DNA of 64,000 bases from Tribonema minus (GCA_017506865.1 JAFCMP010000401.1:434001-498000), one strand, 5' to 3'. Positions 1 through 10,194 are shown, numbered from the stretch's first letter. The notes: generated by a model from the letters alone, not told the origin. Translations and numbers: made by a program.

Positions 1-190
1 CAGGCAGTCATAGCGTCTTGCACACAAATGACGGGTAATTGTGATGCTGAAAAGTCTGCGGCATGTGCCTAATGTGAACAAGATCTTCAGCCGCGCCTCG
101 TTGTCGCATCTTTTGGCAATGCCTGTTCCTGCTACGGCATTGACGCATTGCAAGCGCTGTGTGTTTCTGCTGCGGCTTTGATGTATTACC
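1..190 (+). repeat. dispersed repeat, copy A (partner at 18150-18340)
   Basis: About 180 bases match 18150-18340 with few differences, in the same orientation. Both copies keep one reading frame open that would encode a segment containing LKSLRHVPNVNK and LLAMPVPATAL. This suggests a shared coding fragment of some element, but I cannot name its family. The match stops near 180, where the two loci diverge. The left side may continue outside the window. Confidence 0.7.
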
Positions 191-582
191 CCCGATGCCT
201 GTTGCTGCCGCTCAAATTGTTTTGTGAATGCAACTGAGCACGGCGGCACGGTTGGAATGGCGTGATGGTGAGAGATGAGAAATTTAGAGCAGCTTGTTCT
301 CGAGTAAACCCGTTGTTGACAAAGCCATCGCCATCGCCGTCATTGCTGCAGACTCCGCTCTCCAAGTCATCAGCGCTCGTGTAGGGTCGCACAGGGATTG
401 CAACAAATAATCTGCAGCAATGCAGCTGATGCGCATGTACGAAGCAAACAATTGCACTCCCCCCAAATTTGCCAAAATCCGCAAAGTGTGTGTACTTGTA
501 CATCACAGCGTATGGCGGCGTATACAGCTAGTACTCATCGGGCCCTGGGGCTGCCGGCAGGGCGTTGCCAGCTTGAGCGTTG

Positions 583-1227
583 TCACTGCGATGCACATGC
601 TGAAAAAGTAGCTGCAGTTGCGCCGCCTGCTGTGCCACCTGCTGGCTGTGCCACCTGCTGTGCAGCCTCGCGCGCCATGTCCTGATACTGCTGTGTCTGA
701 CTCTGAGGAGCGGAGGCATTCTGCTGTACTGCTGGCTGCATAGGGGTTTGCTGATCTGCCAGGTATGGAAACTGCTGACCTGACATGGGCAGCCCTTGCA
801 TGGGGAGGTATAGAGGCATCTGAGGGGCCACATCAGCGGAGACTGTGACCACTTCGGAGACGACATTGGTCCAAATGGAGGCGGCGCGCAGTATCCCGTC
901 GTGGGTAGCACGATGCTCGCTAGCCACCATGCATGCTCTGAGGACAGCCAGTGTCGCTGTCAGTGACTCGGGGTGCTCTGCAGGAAGGAGGCTGATGAAC
1001 GTGAATGCTACAGCAAGCAACTGTGAGGTTGTGCTGGCTCCAGATGCGACTGGTGCATCCACGCCTGCACTGGCAGGTGCCACGCCCTGTTGAGGTGGCG
1101 CATCCTGGCCACCTGAGTTCTCGACAGCAGCAGCAGTAGGTGCTGAAGGTGGCGCTGCTGCCGATCGCTGAGATGCACCGACTGACCCTCCTATGGTAGC
1201 TGAGATGGCGGTGTTGCGAGTGCGCAT
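583..1227 (-). CDS. hypothetical Ala/Gln-rich protein, 214 aa
   Basis: A continuous ATG-started frame of 214 codons. The first ~75 residues are low-complexity Ala/Ser/Pro. A more ordered, helix-prone middle (about 75-130) contains LLAVAFTFISLLPAEHPESL and a following alpha-helical stretch. The C-terminal 80 residues are Gln/Pro/Met-rich (PMQGLPMSGQQFPYL). The tail style resembles the Q-rich tails of the two tyrosine-recombinase genes in this window (22.0 and 38.8 kb), but I see no catalytic motif here. TATATTCCC-like motifs lie 90-175 bases upstream, although in the orientation of the plus-strand gene. Function unknown; it could be a host gene or a remnant of the recombinase family. Confidence 0.45.
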   Translation of the reverse strand: MRTRNTAISATIGGSVGASQRSAAAPPSAPTAAAVENSGGQDAPPQQGVAPASAGVDAPVASGASTTSQLLAVAFTFISLLPAEHPESLTATLAVLRACMVASEHRATHDGILRAASIWTNVVSEVVTVSADVAPQMPLYLPMQGLPMSGQQFPYLADQQTPMQPAVQQNASAPQSQTQQYQDMAREAAQQVAQPAGGTAGGATAATFSACASQ

Positions 1228-1316
1228 GCTTTGACTGTAGGGATTGACGGCCTCGTGTCTCTGAGGCCTAGGTTCCGCGAAGAATGAGTGTGACTGATTT
1301 GCCCTGGTCTGTAATC

Positions 1317-1401
1317 AATATTCCCCCGAGTTGCTAGCATAAAACATTTTTCCCGGGCCGGCATGTTTCTTCCAGTTTGAACCGAGGAGTATATTCCCCG
1401 G
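1317..1401 (+). promoter_or_regulatory. TATATTCCC motif pair
   Basis: AATATTCCCCC sits at 1317-1327 and TATATTCCCCGG at about 1390-1401. The second copy ends 20 bases before an ATG at 1421. The same motif is clustered at 4565-4665 and near 10530-10660, each time just upstream of a gene start, so I read it as a candidate core-promoter or initiator element. This is inference from position only. Confidence 0.4.
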
Positions 1402-1420
1402 CTAGTTTAAAAGTGTCAGT

Positions 1421-1660
1421 ATGTCGCACACTGTCAGATACACCATCCATCGCACTCGCCCTCCTACAGTACAAGCTCAACACCGGCAAGTTGGTATCGA
1501 CAAGATCACAGGTGATGAAACACCACCGTTGCGTGTCGAGTGGCTCGTGGAGCCACAGTTTATTGCCCGGCATGTCTCTGCCCTTCGTAATGGAGAAGTG
1601 GGTCACGCACCGATGGTGCCACCTTGCGAAGCCGGCGCACTAATTCTTCTTCAGCACTAG
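1421..1660 (+). CDS. possible small protein, 79 aa
   Basis: An ATG-started frame of 79 codons lying 20 bases after a TATATTCCCCGG motif. It has a balanced, non-repetitive composition (for example RVEWLVEPQFIARHV) and no similarity that I recognise. The opposite strand is also partly open here (1560-1796), so the strand is not certain. It could instead be a first exon continuing downstream. Confidence 0.25.
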   Translation: MSHTVRYTIHRTRPPTVQAQHRQVGIDKITGDETPPLRVEWLVEPQFIARHVSALRNGEVGHAPMVPPCEAGALILLQH

Positions 1661-1896
1661 CTTGACTTTTCCTCTGCAGCACCTTGGCATCGACGAGATA
1701 AGAGGTCTTGAAACACCGTCCTGCATGTACGCAATTATTGTCAGGCGCAGTTCCAGTTCCTGTCGTATGACTCACCCTCTCCTGGCTTGCTGACATCTGT
1801 CGTATGACTCACCCTCTGATGTCTGATACTACTACTTACTGGCTTGTTGACCTTGTGTTATATTTATCCTGCTCTCTGAAACATTATCAGGTCAAC

Positions 1897-2652
1897 ATGC
1901 TCGCGGAGCAAGTTGAGACGTGCTGCATATGCCTGGAGGTCCCTCGCCATGTGGGGGAGCTTGAATGCGGATACAAGTTCTGTGTGGGCTGCATCAGACA
2001 ATGGAAGGACACAGATAGTGATACTCTAAATTGCGCAAGATGTCCACTGTGCAAGAGTGACTTCTCAAAAATCATTTCTGGGCCCGTCACCAAGCGCAAG
2101 CGTACTTCCAGGTCCGCTCCGACGATTCCCCAAGATCGGAACCAGGAACCTCTACAAATGGAGTCAACTGGTCTGTACCCCCAGCATCGTCGTCGACGGC
2201 AGCTAGCCCCGTCATCTGCGATGTTCATGTCTGTACGGCCAGCGCTCCCCTCTACGACGTCTCAAGAAAGCGCTCCGTTGCCGCAGCTCAATCAAGTGCC
2301 ATTGAGCATGCCAGCACCTTCAACAAGGCACGAACCGGAGAGAGGTGTGATCACACCACTATTGCATGGAGACAACCAGACAACACAGTATGTTCCTGGT
2401 CCGGTCCAGCAGCGGCTGCCCCACATGATCACCCCTGAAGAAGGTGCCGCCATGCACAACACGACCATGGGCATGATCCCTGGCGCGCAGCCTAGTCAGT
2501 ACCCGTTCATGCCAAGCTATCTGTCACCATATCCGGTGCCGCTTAGTGATCCTCTTGTGGCCATGCTCGACCAGATGAGGCAGCATGCGGCATGGCTGCA
2601 GAACTACCAACAGATCATGTACTACAATCAATTCTTTCGGCACCCGTGGTGA
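1897..2652 (+). CDS. RING-finger protein (putative E3 ubiquitin ligase)
   Basis: A C3HC4-type RING finger lies at the very N-terminus: CCICLE, then CGYKFCVGCIRQW and a closing CPLC, in residues ~9-55 when started at the ATG at 1897. This supports zinc binding and recruitment of an E2 ubiquitin-conjugating enzyme. The remaining ~190 residues are basic, then Pro/Gln/Met-rich without a recognised substrate-binding domain. The frame is open from an upstream ATG at 1804. However, a pyrimidine-rich stretch ending in TTATCAG directly precedes 1891, so 1804-1890 may be an upstream exon or intron; I prefer 1897 because the RING begins immediately after it. RING assignment is firm; ligase activity is inferred from the family. 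Confidence 0.8.
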   Translation: MLAEQVETCCICLEVPRHVGELECGYKFCVGCIRQWKDTDSDTLNCARCPLCKSDFSKIISGPVTKRKRTSRSAPTIPQDRNQEPLQMESTGLYPQHRRRRQLAPSSAMFMSVRPALPSTTSQESAPLPQLNQVPLSMPAPSTRHEPERGVITPLLHGDNQTTQYVPGPVQQRLPHMITPEEGAAMHNTTMGMIPGAQPSQYPFMPSYLSPYPVPLSDPLVAMLDQMRQHAAWLQNYQQIMYYNQFFRHPW

Positions 2653-3097
2653 TTCCAGGCGATCCTTTCACAGCAGTGACAGCAGCAGCGTTGAGAGGCC
2701 GAGTAGCAGCCAATTAGACACTGTCCAAGTGTGACTCAGTTATTCAGTAGAGACATGAGGTCACCAACATGAGGTGAGGACAATAATAATTGACAAAGCT
2801 GATGTATATCTGTGTCATTCCATTGGATGTTACGTGCCCCTGTTTTGCATTTGATTTGTGTCATGCATGCTCATTTTGACATTGTTTTACTGTCATGTGC
2901 AAGAGCATAATCACACGATACACACATAAGTTGTCTTGCTTGACTACACCAAAAACCAATTTGATGTTGTAGTGCGTAAGGTCAATCTAATCGGAGTGCA
3001 AGTGCAAGTGCATATGTGTCTGTGCCTACATTCAGTATCACATCAACCACACAATGCATCAATTGACAACAGAGACACCACAGGAAATGACCAGACC
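2653..3097. other. AT-rich intergenic stretch, no gene seen
   Basis: This is the 3' flank of the RING gene. There are only short, overlapping frames with no recognisable motif. It leads directly into the satellite block that begins near 3098. Confidence 0.6.
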
Positions 3098-3948
3098 GCC
3101 GCTGTGAAAAGTATTTCTGGCAGCACCAGTTTCCAACATCATAAACTGTTTGAAGTTGAAAGTAGACTTCAAATATACTAATTTTTTCAGTTTCATACGC
3201 TTTAGGGTGAGTAAACATGTAGGGGAGCCATGTAGGGGAGGCTTGAACCTCCCATAGTCACCACTGACCTACCGGTTGAAAACGGTATATAGTATTTGTG
3301 TAATTTACGAAAATCTGCTAAGGGTCGTCCTTGCCCGATTTTGGGTCAGCCGCTGTGAAAAGTATTTCTGGCAGCACCGGTTTCCAATATCACAAACTTC
3401 AAACTGGTTGAGTAAACTCTCAATGTACTAATTTTAAGGCTCATACCCTTTAGGGTGAGTAACCATGTAGGGGAGGTTTGAACCTCCTATGGTCACCACT
3501 CACCTACTGGTTGAAAATGCTATATGGTATTTGCGTAATTTACGAAAATCTGCTGAGGGTCGTACCTGCCCGATTTTGGGTCAGCCGCTATGAACAGTAT
3601 TTCTGGCAGCACCGGTTTCCAATATCACAAACTGTTTGAAGTAGGAAGTCAACTTCAAATATACTAATTTTTAAGGTCCTTACCCTTTAGGGTGAGTAAC
3701 CATGTAGGGGAGGTTTGAACTTCCTATGGTCACCACTCACCTACTGGTTGAAAAATCTATATGGTAATTTACGAAAATCTGCTAAGGGTCGTACTTGCCC
3801 GAGTTTGGGTCAGCCGCTGTGAAAATTATTTCTGACAGCACCGGTTTCCAATATCACAAACTGTTTGAAGTAGGAAGTACACCTCAAATATACTAATTTT
3901 TGAGGTTCTTACCCTTCAGGGTGAGTAACCATGTAGGGGGGGCTTGAT
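3098..3948 (+). repeat. 236-bp satellite family, about 3.5 diverged monomers
   Basis: Repeated blocks share the landmarks GCCGCTGTGAAAAGTATTTC, CTTTAGGGTGAGTAACCATG and CTACTGGTTGAAAA, spaced about 235-240 bases apart. Monomers here differ from each other more than those in the 23.5-27.6 kb array, so this block looks older. The same orientation is used in all three blocks of the window. Confidence 0.9.
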
Positions 3949-4158
3949 GTCTGATGGTGATGCAAACATAATGATGCTGAGGGACACAATTATTGTCTGT
4001 GCAGATGTCTGATGGTTATGCAAACATGATGATGCAAATCACATAAGTCAAAAGTAACCACAAGTGCCTCGTCAGCTGAAATGATGTATTCATGTAGCTC
4101 TTCGCTTAAACTTCTCGTCTTGCAGCAGTTTATCGGCCTGCTTAGTGCAGTATAGAAC

Positions 4159-4500
4159 TCAAAGGTTCTCTGCTGCCGCCTCTGCAGCCGCTTGTGCATC
4201 GGCAGCAGCCTTTGCCTCTGCTGCCGCCTCTGTCCGTTTGCGCTCTTGCTTTAGAGCCTTGGCGCGGCAGTAAGCCCGCATGCTTTTGATTTTCTTCAAA
4301 GAAGGCAAGTTTCTGCCAGTGTGAGGTTCTCCCTCAGGAATCATCGCCTTCAGCTGGGCGTGGATCAAAAGTGCCTCTGTGTGTCTGTCACACCTCTTCC
4401 TGTTGTCCGGCTTGGCTGTAGCTCCAGTGGTGGCACCAGAGAGGCTGTCGGTAAACTTGTCTGTTTCTGTCTTGCCGAGCGCGGCCTTGCAGGATGCCAT
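4159..4500 (-). CDS. hypothetical small basic protein with Ala/Glu coiled tail, 113 aa
   Basis: An ATG-started frame of 113 codons. The central part is basic (KPDNRKRCDRHTEALLIHAQ). The last 35 residues form a charged Ala-rich helix (KRTEAAAEAKAAADAQAAAE) likely to be a coiled coil. It is divergently arranged with the SET gene at 4744, the two starts being separated by 244 bases that hold five TATATTCCC motifs. No known family is recognised; a small nucleic-acid-binding protein is possible from charge alone. Confidence 0.4.
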   Translation of the reverse strand: MASCKAALGKTETDKFTDSLSGATTGATAKPDNRKRCDRHTEALLIHAQLKAMIPEGEPHTGRNLPSLKKIKSMRAYCRAKALKQERKRTEAAAEAKAAADAQAAAEAAAENL

Positions 4501-4564
4501 GCTGATGCTGGTCGATCAAACTGAACTGGGATTGAGACTCTAGGCAGAAGTGTCGAGGAAAAGC

Positions 4565-4665
4565 ATATATTCCCCCGGTCGCATATATTCCCTGTAGCAC
4601 ACGCCGACGCGCTATATTCCCTGGCAGCAGGTATATTCCCCGGCGCTTATGTATATTCCCTGCAA
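4565..4665 (+). promoter_or_regulatory. cluster of five TATATTCCC motifs (candidate promoter)
   Basis: Five direct copies of TATATTCCC, several followed by CGG or TGG/TGC, occur within 100 bases, the last ending about 85 bases before the SET-gene ATG at 4744. The repeats are not a continuous tandem array: the spacers differ in sequence and length. That favours a functional site over a simple satellite. Confidence 0.5.
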
Positions 4666-4743
4666 CACACCAGAGCTCCGGTGTTCACTCCAGAACTCTT
4701 CTTCTTCTTCGTCAGCTCGTCAGCTCATCCAACCTCGTGCGAC

Positions 4744-6199
4744 ATGGGCACCACACCATCGACGATGGCCGGCGACGGCGCCGACGCCCTCCAAGAGATT
4801 GGGGGGGTGGAAACTCATACGACAGATGACATGGGCCGTGTGCTGCGGGCAACGAGAGCTTTCGCCCCTGGCGATCTAGTGCTGAGGGAGGCTCCTCTGC
4901 TCGTCTTTGTCGACGACGACGGAGGGCACGATCTCGTCGCCAAGGCCCTGAAGCTGTCCGAAGAGGAGAGACTGAAGCTCCTGGACATGTATCACTTGCG
5001 ACCCGGCGACGATCCTCGCTTTGCAATTGCCAGCTATGTGACCGAGAAAATTGAGAAAAAGGTGCGTAGTGTAGTCTCTTCGAGGGCATCGGAGTCCGCT
5101 TACCGTTTTGCGTTCGAGGCTATCAGCGTCGCCAAATTCAACGCTCACGACTTCACGACGGCGTCCGATCAGAGCCTCAGCGGCCTGTTCCCGTTAGCAT
5201 CGCTGGCATGCCACTCCTGCGACGCTAATTGCACGTTCACCACCATGAGCCCTAGCGGGGTTATCAGCTACTACGCGGCGCGGAGAATCTCAGAGGGTGA
5301 CTCTATATCAATTCTTTACGATGGCCGCAACGCGGGCATGCCGACGCTGCAACGTTGGAAGCTGATGGCGAAAGGCAGGGACTTCATGTGTCAGTGCTTG
5401 CGATGCACCGGGCCCGATGCAATGAGCGGCATCAAGTGTCATCGGTGCCAAGAGGGAGTCTCCATGCCGACGTTCCCCCGCCTGCTGCCAAGCACACGCG
5501 AGCTCCCAACGATCGCCGATGCTACATGGCTCTGCGACACCTGCGGGTGCGCTCCGGAGCCATCGATGCTCGCAAAGCAGCTGACAGAAGTGTCTGACCT
5601 CACGACCCAGCTCTTGAACGTGGTCGGAAGCAACAGGTGAGTTACGGACTCAGTCTGCGTAAGCGATGCATTGATGATGCGCAGCCAATGACTTGACCAC
5701 TGACTAGATTTACATTGTCTGCTTGTTTGCCTTGCGCAGAGGGGACAGCCCATTCTCTAAAAGACAGGTGCGCAACCTCAGAAGGCTTGAGGCCCTCGCA
5801 CTCGACAAGCTAGGGGGGGCACACAGCGTCATCATGGGGACGGCCCAGCTGTCGTTGGCGGCAATCAAGGCCAAGGCACGACGCTTCGGAGCAGATGACG
5901 CTGTGTCCACGACGGCTATCATCATTATGGTTCAGCAGCTCTCAATCATGGAATACGCTGAGGTCGGCTGCTCCAACGGCACCGTGAGGTGCATGGCTGA
6001 ACACTCCCCGTGTCAAGCCTTAGACATCGCTGACGATGCGCTCACCTTGTTGATGGGACTCAGAGACTTGCCAACCTTCATGAGGTTGCATAGCGCCGAA
6101 GTAGCTTTCCTGGGCCGCTACCTGGCACTGCTGGTGTCGTCTTCGCCGAAACGCATGTTCCTCGTTTACTGTGTGTCGGAGAAAGTGAGCCAGATATAG
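4744..6199 (+). CDS. SET-domain (SMYD-like) protein, two exons: join(4744..5636,5740..6199), 450 aa
   Basis: The encoded protein opens its SET core with GRVLRATRAFAPGDLVLREA (the usual G-x-G-like start followed by GDLVL-E). It continues with the substrate/cofactor segment LASLACHSCDANCTF, the counterpart of the family's NHSC-PN motif, then an SISILYDGR segment where the SET-closing tyrosine is expected. A post-SET CxCxxC cysteine cluster follows (CQCLRC). A further zinc-like set, CHRC...CDTC, comes after it. The donor AACAG/GTGAGT at 5637 and acceptor CGCAG at 5739 keep phase 2. Known role of the family is lysine methylation of histones or other proteins using S-adenosylmethionine. The Asn of NHSC is replaced by Ala-Cys, so activity is not assured. 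An earlier in-frame ATG at 4681 is less likely because it lies against the promoter-like motifs. Confidence 0.75.
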
Positions 6200-6815
6200 C
6201 TAGACCCTGCGCTCAGGTGACACGAAGCTGTGCTGTCGCCAAAGCCGCTCTCCACGCTATAGGCGGGGATTCGCGTCGCTGCCAGTATGGATGCATATGC
6301 ACGTAAGTCCCTGCGGTGATGCTCGGCTCAGGGGTTCCATGTAGGGGAGGGAGCACATGCAGCACATGATGTGAGACTTCGGAGGTTTTGTTTAGCTGGA
6401 GAGTAGCGCATTTGTTGCCACCTGAGTCTGAAGGCTAACCAGATTGAAATGCCGGGACTGAGGGGTAGTTGCCGTGTGCAGACATCTTTGTGTAAATGGA
6501 AACAACAGATGACATTGTAGATGTGTCCTTGTGTTATATCTTGCTGAGTCCATGCATTGAAGTGACATGCATGCATGTTAGTTTATCACCTAGTGAAATC
6601 CACCCCTCACAGGCCACCATGTACTGCTCGGTGACCAATAGTGAGACGTACTGGTTGACAAGGCTGCCGCCGCTGTGAATCCTAGCCGCTGACACTCATT
6701 CACCTTCAACTGCCCCCCTCACCCACCTGCCACAATGGTGTTAACTGAGTCGGTTGGTAACCTGAGGATCTACTAAAAAATCAGCAGCAAATAGTACAAA
6801 CACACAGCAAACACA
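6200..6815. other. intergenic region with a fragment of a dispersed repeat
   Basis: No convincing gene. Around 6405-6460 a piece matching AACCAGATTGAAATGCC appears in inverse orientation to sequences at 29390-29430 and 38740-38780. This makes it a third, short remnant of the repeat that carries the QFSADDVAYLAHE coding segment. Confidence 0.5.
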
Positions 6816-7500
6816 ATGCAAGACCTGTATAAGCGCCTGTTCTCACTTTTGTCTCATTCTGACTGCCTATGGCAGAGGAGGATTCGGAAAATTAATACAG
6901 CGTCCATATTTGCTTCCCTTTAAGCTGCCTCACTGAACAAGGGAGGTTTACGACATATAGTACCCGCTGACAACAGTGACTTGTCTCCCCAGGCGCTGTG
7001 CAAGGCGAGAACAAAACTGCCCGAAAATACATTTGCAGCATTGAATAAGTCTATCCAAAAGCCCTTTCATCAAACTGCTCACCGCATCTACGCTGTGGAT
7101 GGTTCAAAAGTGCATGTCCACTCTTCCTTTGTTAAAGAAGGGTTCAAGAGCCGCACCACCAATGATAAACCCGTGTCTCGTCCTGCCAAGAGACCACTTG
7201 CGATGCTGTCGTCCATGTTGGATGTAGAGACCAGGACTTGCTTTGATGCTTTGTGTCTGAAGATGTCAATGAGCGTAGGTCTGCGCTTCAGCACATGACT
7301 AAGGCTAAGGCTGGGGACACAATGATATTCGATAGGGGATACTTATAGGGGATACTACTCTTCACAGCTGCTTGAACGAGCTCATGAACTCGATGTAAAA
7401 GTTGTGTTCAGACTTAAGAGAGATGCTTTCAGGGGGGCCAAACAGTTTTACAACTCATCCGCCACGACAGCATGTATGATAATAAGACAAGGGGCATAAA
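6816..7500 (+). mobile_element. IS4EU/IS4-like DDE transposase remnant
   Basis: Starting at ATG 6816, the translation shows the IS4-type N-terminal pattern SPQALCKARTKLPE. The first acidic motif YAVDGSKVHVHS (catalytic D) follows, and then a beta-strand-rich core with MLDVETR. In another frame come NERRSALQHM, the second acidic motif IFDRGY with a nearby YYSSQLLERA, and VKVVFRLKRDAF. This order (DGSK, ER-x-A-x-x-H, FDRGYFS) is that of the IS4-type DDE transposases found in eukaryotes as IS4EU. The copy is dead: an in-frame TAA near 6922, frame changes after 7250 and inside the DRGY region, and no third acidic residue. I did not find its terminal inverted repeats. Confidence 0.65.
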
Positions 7501-7820
7501 TGTTCACAACACTGCATTGGCTTGGCGTGCCCCACTATTCACTTCTTATTGGTTGCCATCTGTTGCTGTTTTGCTCGTATTCTGGCTCATGTATAAGTGC
7601 CAACTCTGCTCTTCATTAGCATGATGTTAGTGTGCGCTGCTTGCTTGGTGTGCCTCACTACTGTCTAGTGTTGGCCTGCTCGGTTTCCACACCTCGCTGT
7701 TCTCTACTCATGAACTTACGTCACTTCAAATCACTCTCGCGCCACGCGCGACATATCATCACAGCATGATGGGGTCGTTCTCGTAGAGCTCCGGGTACGC
7801 CCTTTCCCACCAAGGCGATC

Positions 7821-8252
7821 TTGCGTGATTTCCCAAACTACTATGCCGACGCTGTGGCGGGATGCATCTACAACATCAAGTCTGGCAAGGCCCTGAAACA
7901 TGGCAAGATAGGCAACATTTGCCTTTACCGTGACGACAAAAAAGTCAACATGTCAGCACAGATTCAAAACATGACGGCGTTGAAAGGAAGCCATATCCAA
8001 CTCATACAGTCGACCACAAGAACAACAGACGGCCGGATTGGCACTTTGTGTATGCATTGCATCCAATGCTACATTACGTCAACACACCCCGTTAATTACA
8101 TCATGTCTGAGCGCCTTCTGGCTGCCGGTGCGCAAGGCGCCGTCATGGCGGCCACGCACAACCAATTTGCGGACGGCGGGCGCTCGTGTCCTTTCAATGA
8201 TGCAGAGCTATGTGACTGGCGGCAGAGGTGGCACCGGTGGTGGTGGCCTTAG
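7821..8252 (+). pseudogene. composite fragment: NUMOD-like segment followed by armadillo-gene shred
   Basis: The first ~60 codons read FPNYYADAVAGCIYNIKSGK followed by a basic beta-rich stretch. This resembles the NUMOD-type DNA-binding modules that accompany HNH nucleases, though no HNH residues follow. From about 8105 the sequence is a diverged copy of the 3' part of the armadillo-like gene at 10704-12118 (SERLLAAGAQGAVMAA against the genuine VRLLAAGAQGAVIAA), including the Gly-coding repeat start. The frame then ends. The armadillo match is clear; the NUMOD reading is tentative. Confidence 0.4.
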
Positions 8253-9037
8253 CGGTGCATCTCGTTGTACACTGCGCAATTCGTTTTTGCGCTACCGAAA
8301 CTAACTGGGATCAAAAGATTCGGGGACGGCACAGGTGAACTTATATAATTTGACTTGAGGTTGAATTTTTTCGCTTCTTGCCTCGTGTGGTGTACTGCAG
8401 CTGCTGCATGTGAGTACTGTTGGTCGCGTTTCAGGTTGCCAGTGAAAGACACTCCACACACAGCATCCATGCGTAAGGGTGCGGTAGCCCAGGCGGTGAG
8501 CAGATGTGCCTACAAATTATTGACCACAATTTCAAACCCACATGGTGCACACCAACAGCCGGCAATGCAGTACAAAGGAAGAAATGAGCGGTCAAGGAAC
8601 AACAAGAACGGTTCGGCAGCGTGTTCTGACACCATCATCGGCCAGACGGATTTGTAATCATGTGCACCCAGGCGTGACAATGTTGCAACAAAGTACACAC
8701 CAGCAGCTGACAATGCAGCACACATACGCTGAAAGGGTTGCTTGCATTAATGAGTGTAGTGAGCACGCCTCGAGCGTTGTCGCATCAAGGGCTTGGGGGG
8801 GACACTGGCCGGCTCTGCTGGGTGTGCGCGGTCTGCTGGGGGGTCTGCTAGGACGGCACATGCACGTACGGCATATATACACTCAGCTGGGGGTGTGCCA
8901 TCTGTGTGTTCTGCTGGGGGGGCACATGTATGTACGGCATGTGGAAGCCATGCTGCTGCGGGAAGGGCTGCAGGCCTTGGGCGTGCAAGAACTGCTGCTG
9001 GTGAGCTACCTGCTGGGCGAGGTGCTGAAACTGCCAG
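8253..9037. other. no confident gene; Gln-rich frame on the minus strand
   Basis: Short overlapping frames on both strands. The most protein-like is a minus-strand stretch from ~9037 to 8848 (HLAQQVAHQQQFLHAQGL, then HMPYIHVPPQQ). It resembles the Gln/Pro tails of the recombinase genes at 22.0 and 38.8 kb and may be a detached tail. 8405-8460 is similar to 12530-12590, so the duplication that made the armadillo shred extends past it. Confidence 0.35.
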
Positions 9038-10194
9038 TCACACCAACTTGAGCGTGATGGCCACCGCATTTCGAGGAGGGTTAAACTCGGATGGGTTTTC
9101 AAGATCCTTCAGGGGACTGAAGTGCTGAGCGGAGAAGCCCTTGGCACGAGACAATAGAATAACGTATGGATGGAGGCTGGAATAAGTGCACAATAGTCCG
9201 TGGTGCAGCATGAAAGATGTAGTACCAGGGCCACCAGCAGGGCGACCCGGTGGTTTTGGTAACATCATAACAGTGATTGGGAAGAGTCTCTGGCGCATGA
9301 GCTCTTCTGGTAGCTCACACTTGACAAACAACTCCCCATCATCCGCGTTGCCATGTCTGCGGGCCGAAATCTTGATGGTGTAACCATCAATTATTGCTGT
9401 CTTATCCGACTGTCTCAACGTTGCAATGTGAGGTTCGTCTGCTGTGTCCCCTACAAGTCTGTATTCCAGATCATACAATGGTCCGTGTTCCCCCCTGCCC
9501 CAGTCCACTGCAACACACGTGTCTTGTGTAGTTGTACAGTCTCCCACGACAATGTTGAGCCCAAACTTGATCAGACCTTGCTCTCGCAGGATGTCAGGGT
9601 AGGCCATGACGTACTTGTACGCATCCGCCTCGTAGCCCCACCTGCATGAATAATCATAACATCCACAAACGCATGAGTCAGAATCGCCATACACGCACTT
9701 CGAGTGCTTCATGCGTCAAGGTAAGGATGTGAGCTTTCATATGTACAAGCCTTTGCCTCAAACAAGAGGTGACTCAACACCGAGGCTCACCTGTCATAGT
9801 TCAGGTACTTGTCGCACCGCATGTTGACTGTCATCATCGGCACTGATGGACAAGTGTTACCCACGTATGCGGCTCTGTCGGTGTTGATGAGACGGTGTAT
9901 GAAGATGCGCGCGTCGTACTCGAGGTCGTTCCTCTCCGGGTGAGTGAAGTAGTTCGGCGGGAGGTGGGACGGCTGCTCCATACCAAAGTAATGCAGCTGG
10001 CGCAGGAACGCAGAACTGATGTTGCGTGGTAATGTGCGCGTTGTGATGAAAGAGAACACGTCGGCCAACACAGCAGGGTTGATGTCCTCTGAGGGCGGGA
10101 GAGTCAGGACAAGCTGCCCACCGCGCTGAATTGGCGCATCCTTGAACTGCAGTGTGTGGATGCTGGGCAGAACCCACTTGCTAAGCATGGGCAC
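9038..10194 (-). CDS. hypothetical BTB/POZ-like protein, two exons: complement(join(9038..9641,9791..10194)), 335 aa
   Basis: Exon 1 contains ADVFSFITTRTLPRNISSAF followed by LRQLHYFGMEQP. This fits the end of a BTB/T1-type fold, where a strand-helix is followed by a helix ending in FG, as in KCTD proteins. I did not find the canonical N-terminal strand, so this is moderate evidence. The donor ACAG/GTGAGC at 9790 and acceptor CATGCAG at 9642 are phase 2 and join NYD-R-WGYEADAYKYV. Exon 2 encodes about 200 residues of mixed alpha/beta sequence with no named domain. The first ATG (10194) is used, but an acceptor-like TTTCCAG lies just upstream, so an earlier exon is possible. The GGGGGAATATA motifs near 10540-10610 point towards this gene. 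Confidence 0.5.

Noticed and set aside
1-190. Possible retroelement polyprotein fragment because of the HVPN-like motif
   Set aside because: A single short motif; no protease, integrase or reverse-transcriptase residues are nearby in either copy.
9787-10194. Exon treated as a separate 135-aa gene ending at TGA 9787
   Set aside because: The TGA lies inside a GTGAGC donor, and an in-phase acceptor at 9642 gives a longer coherent protein.
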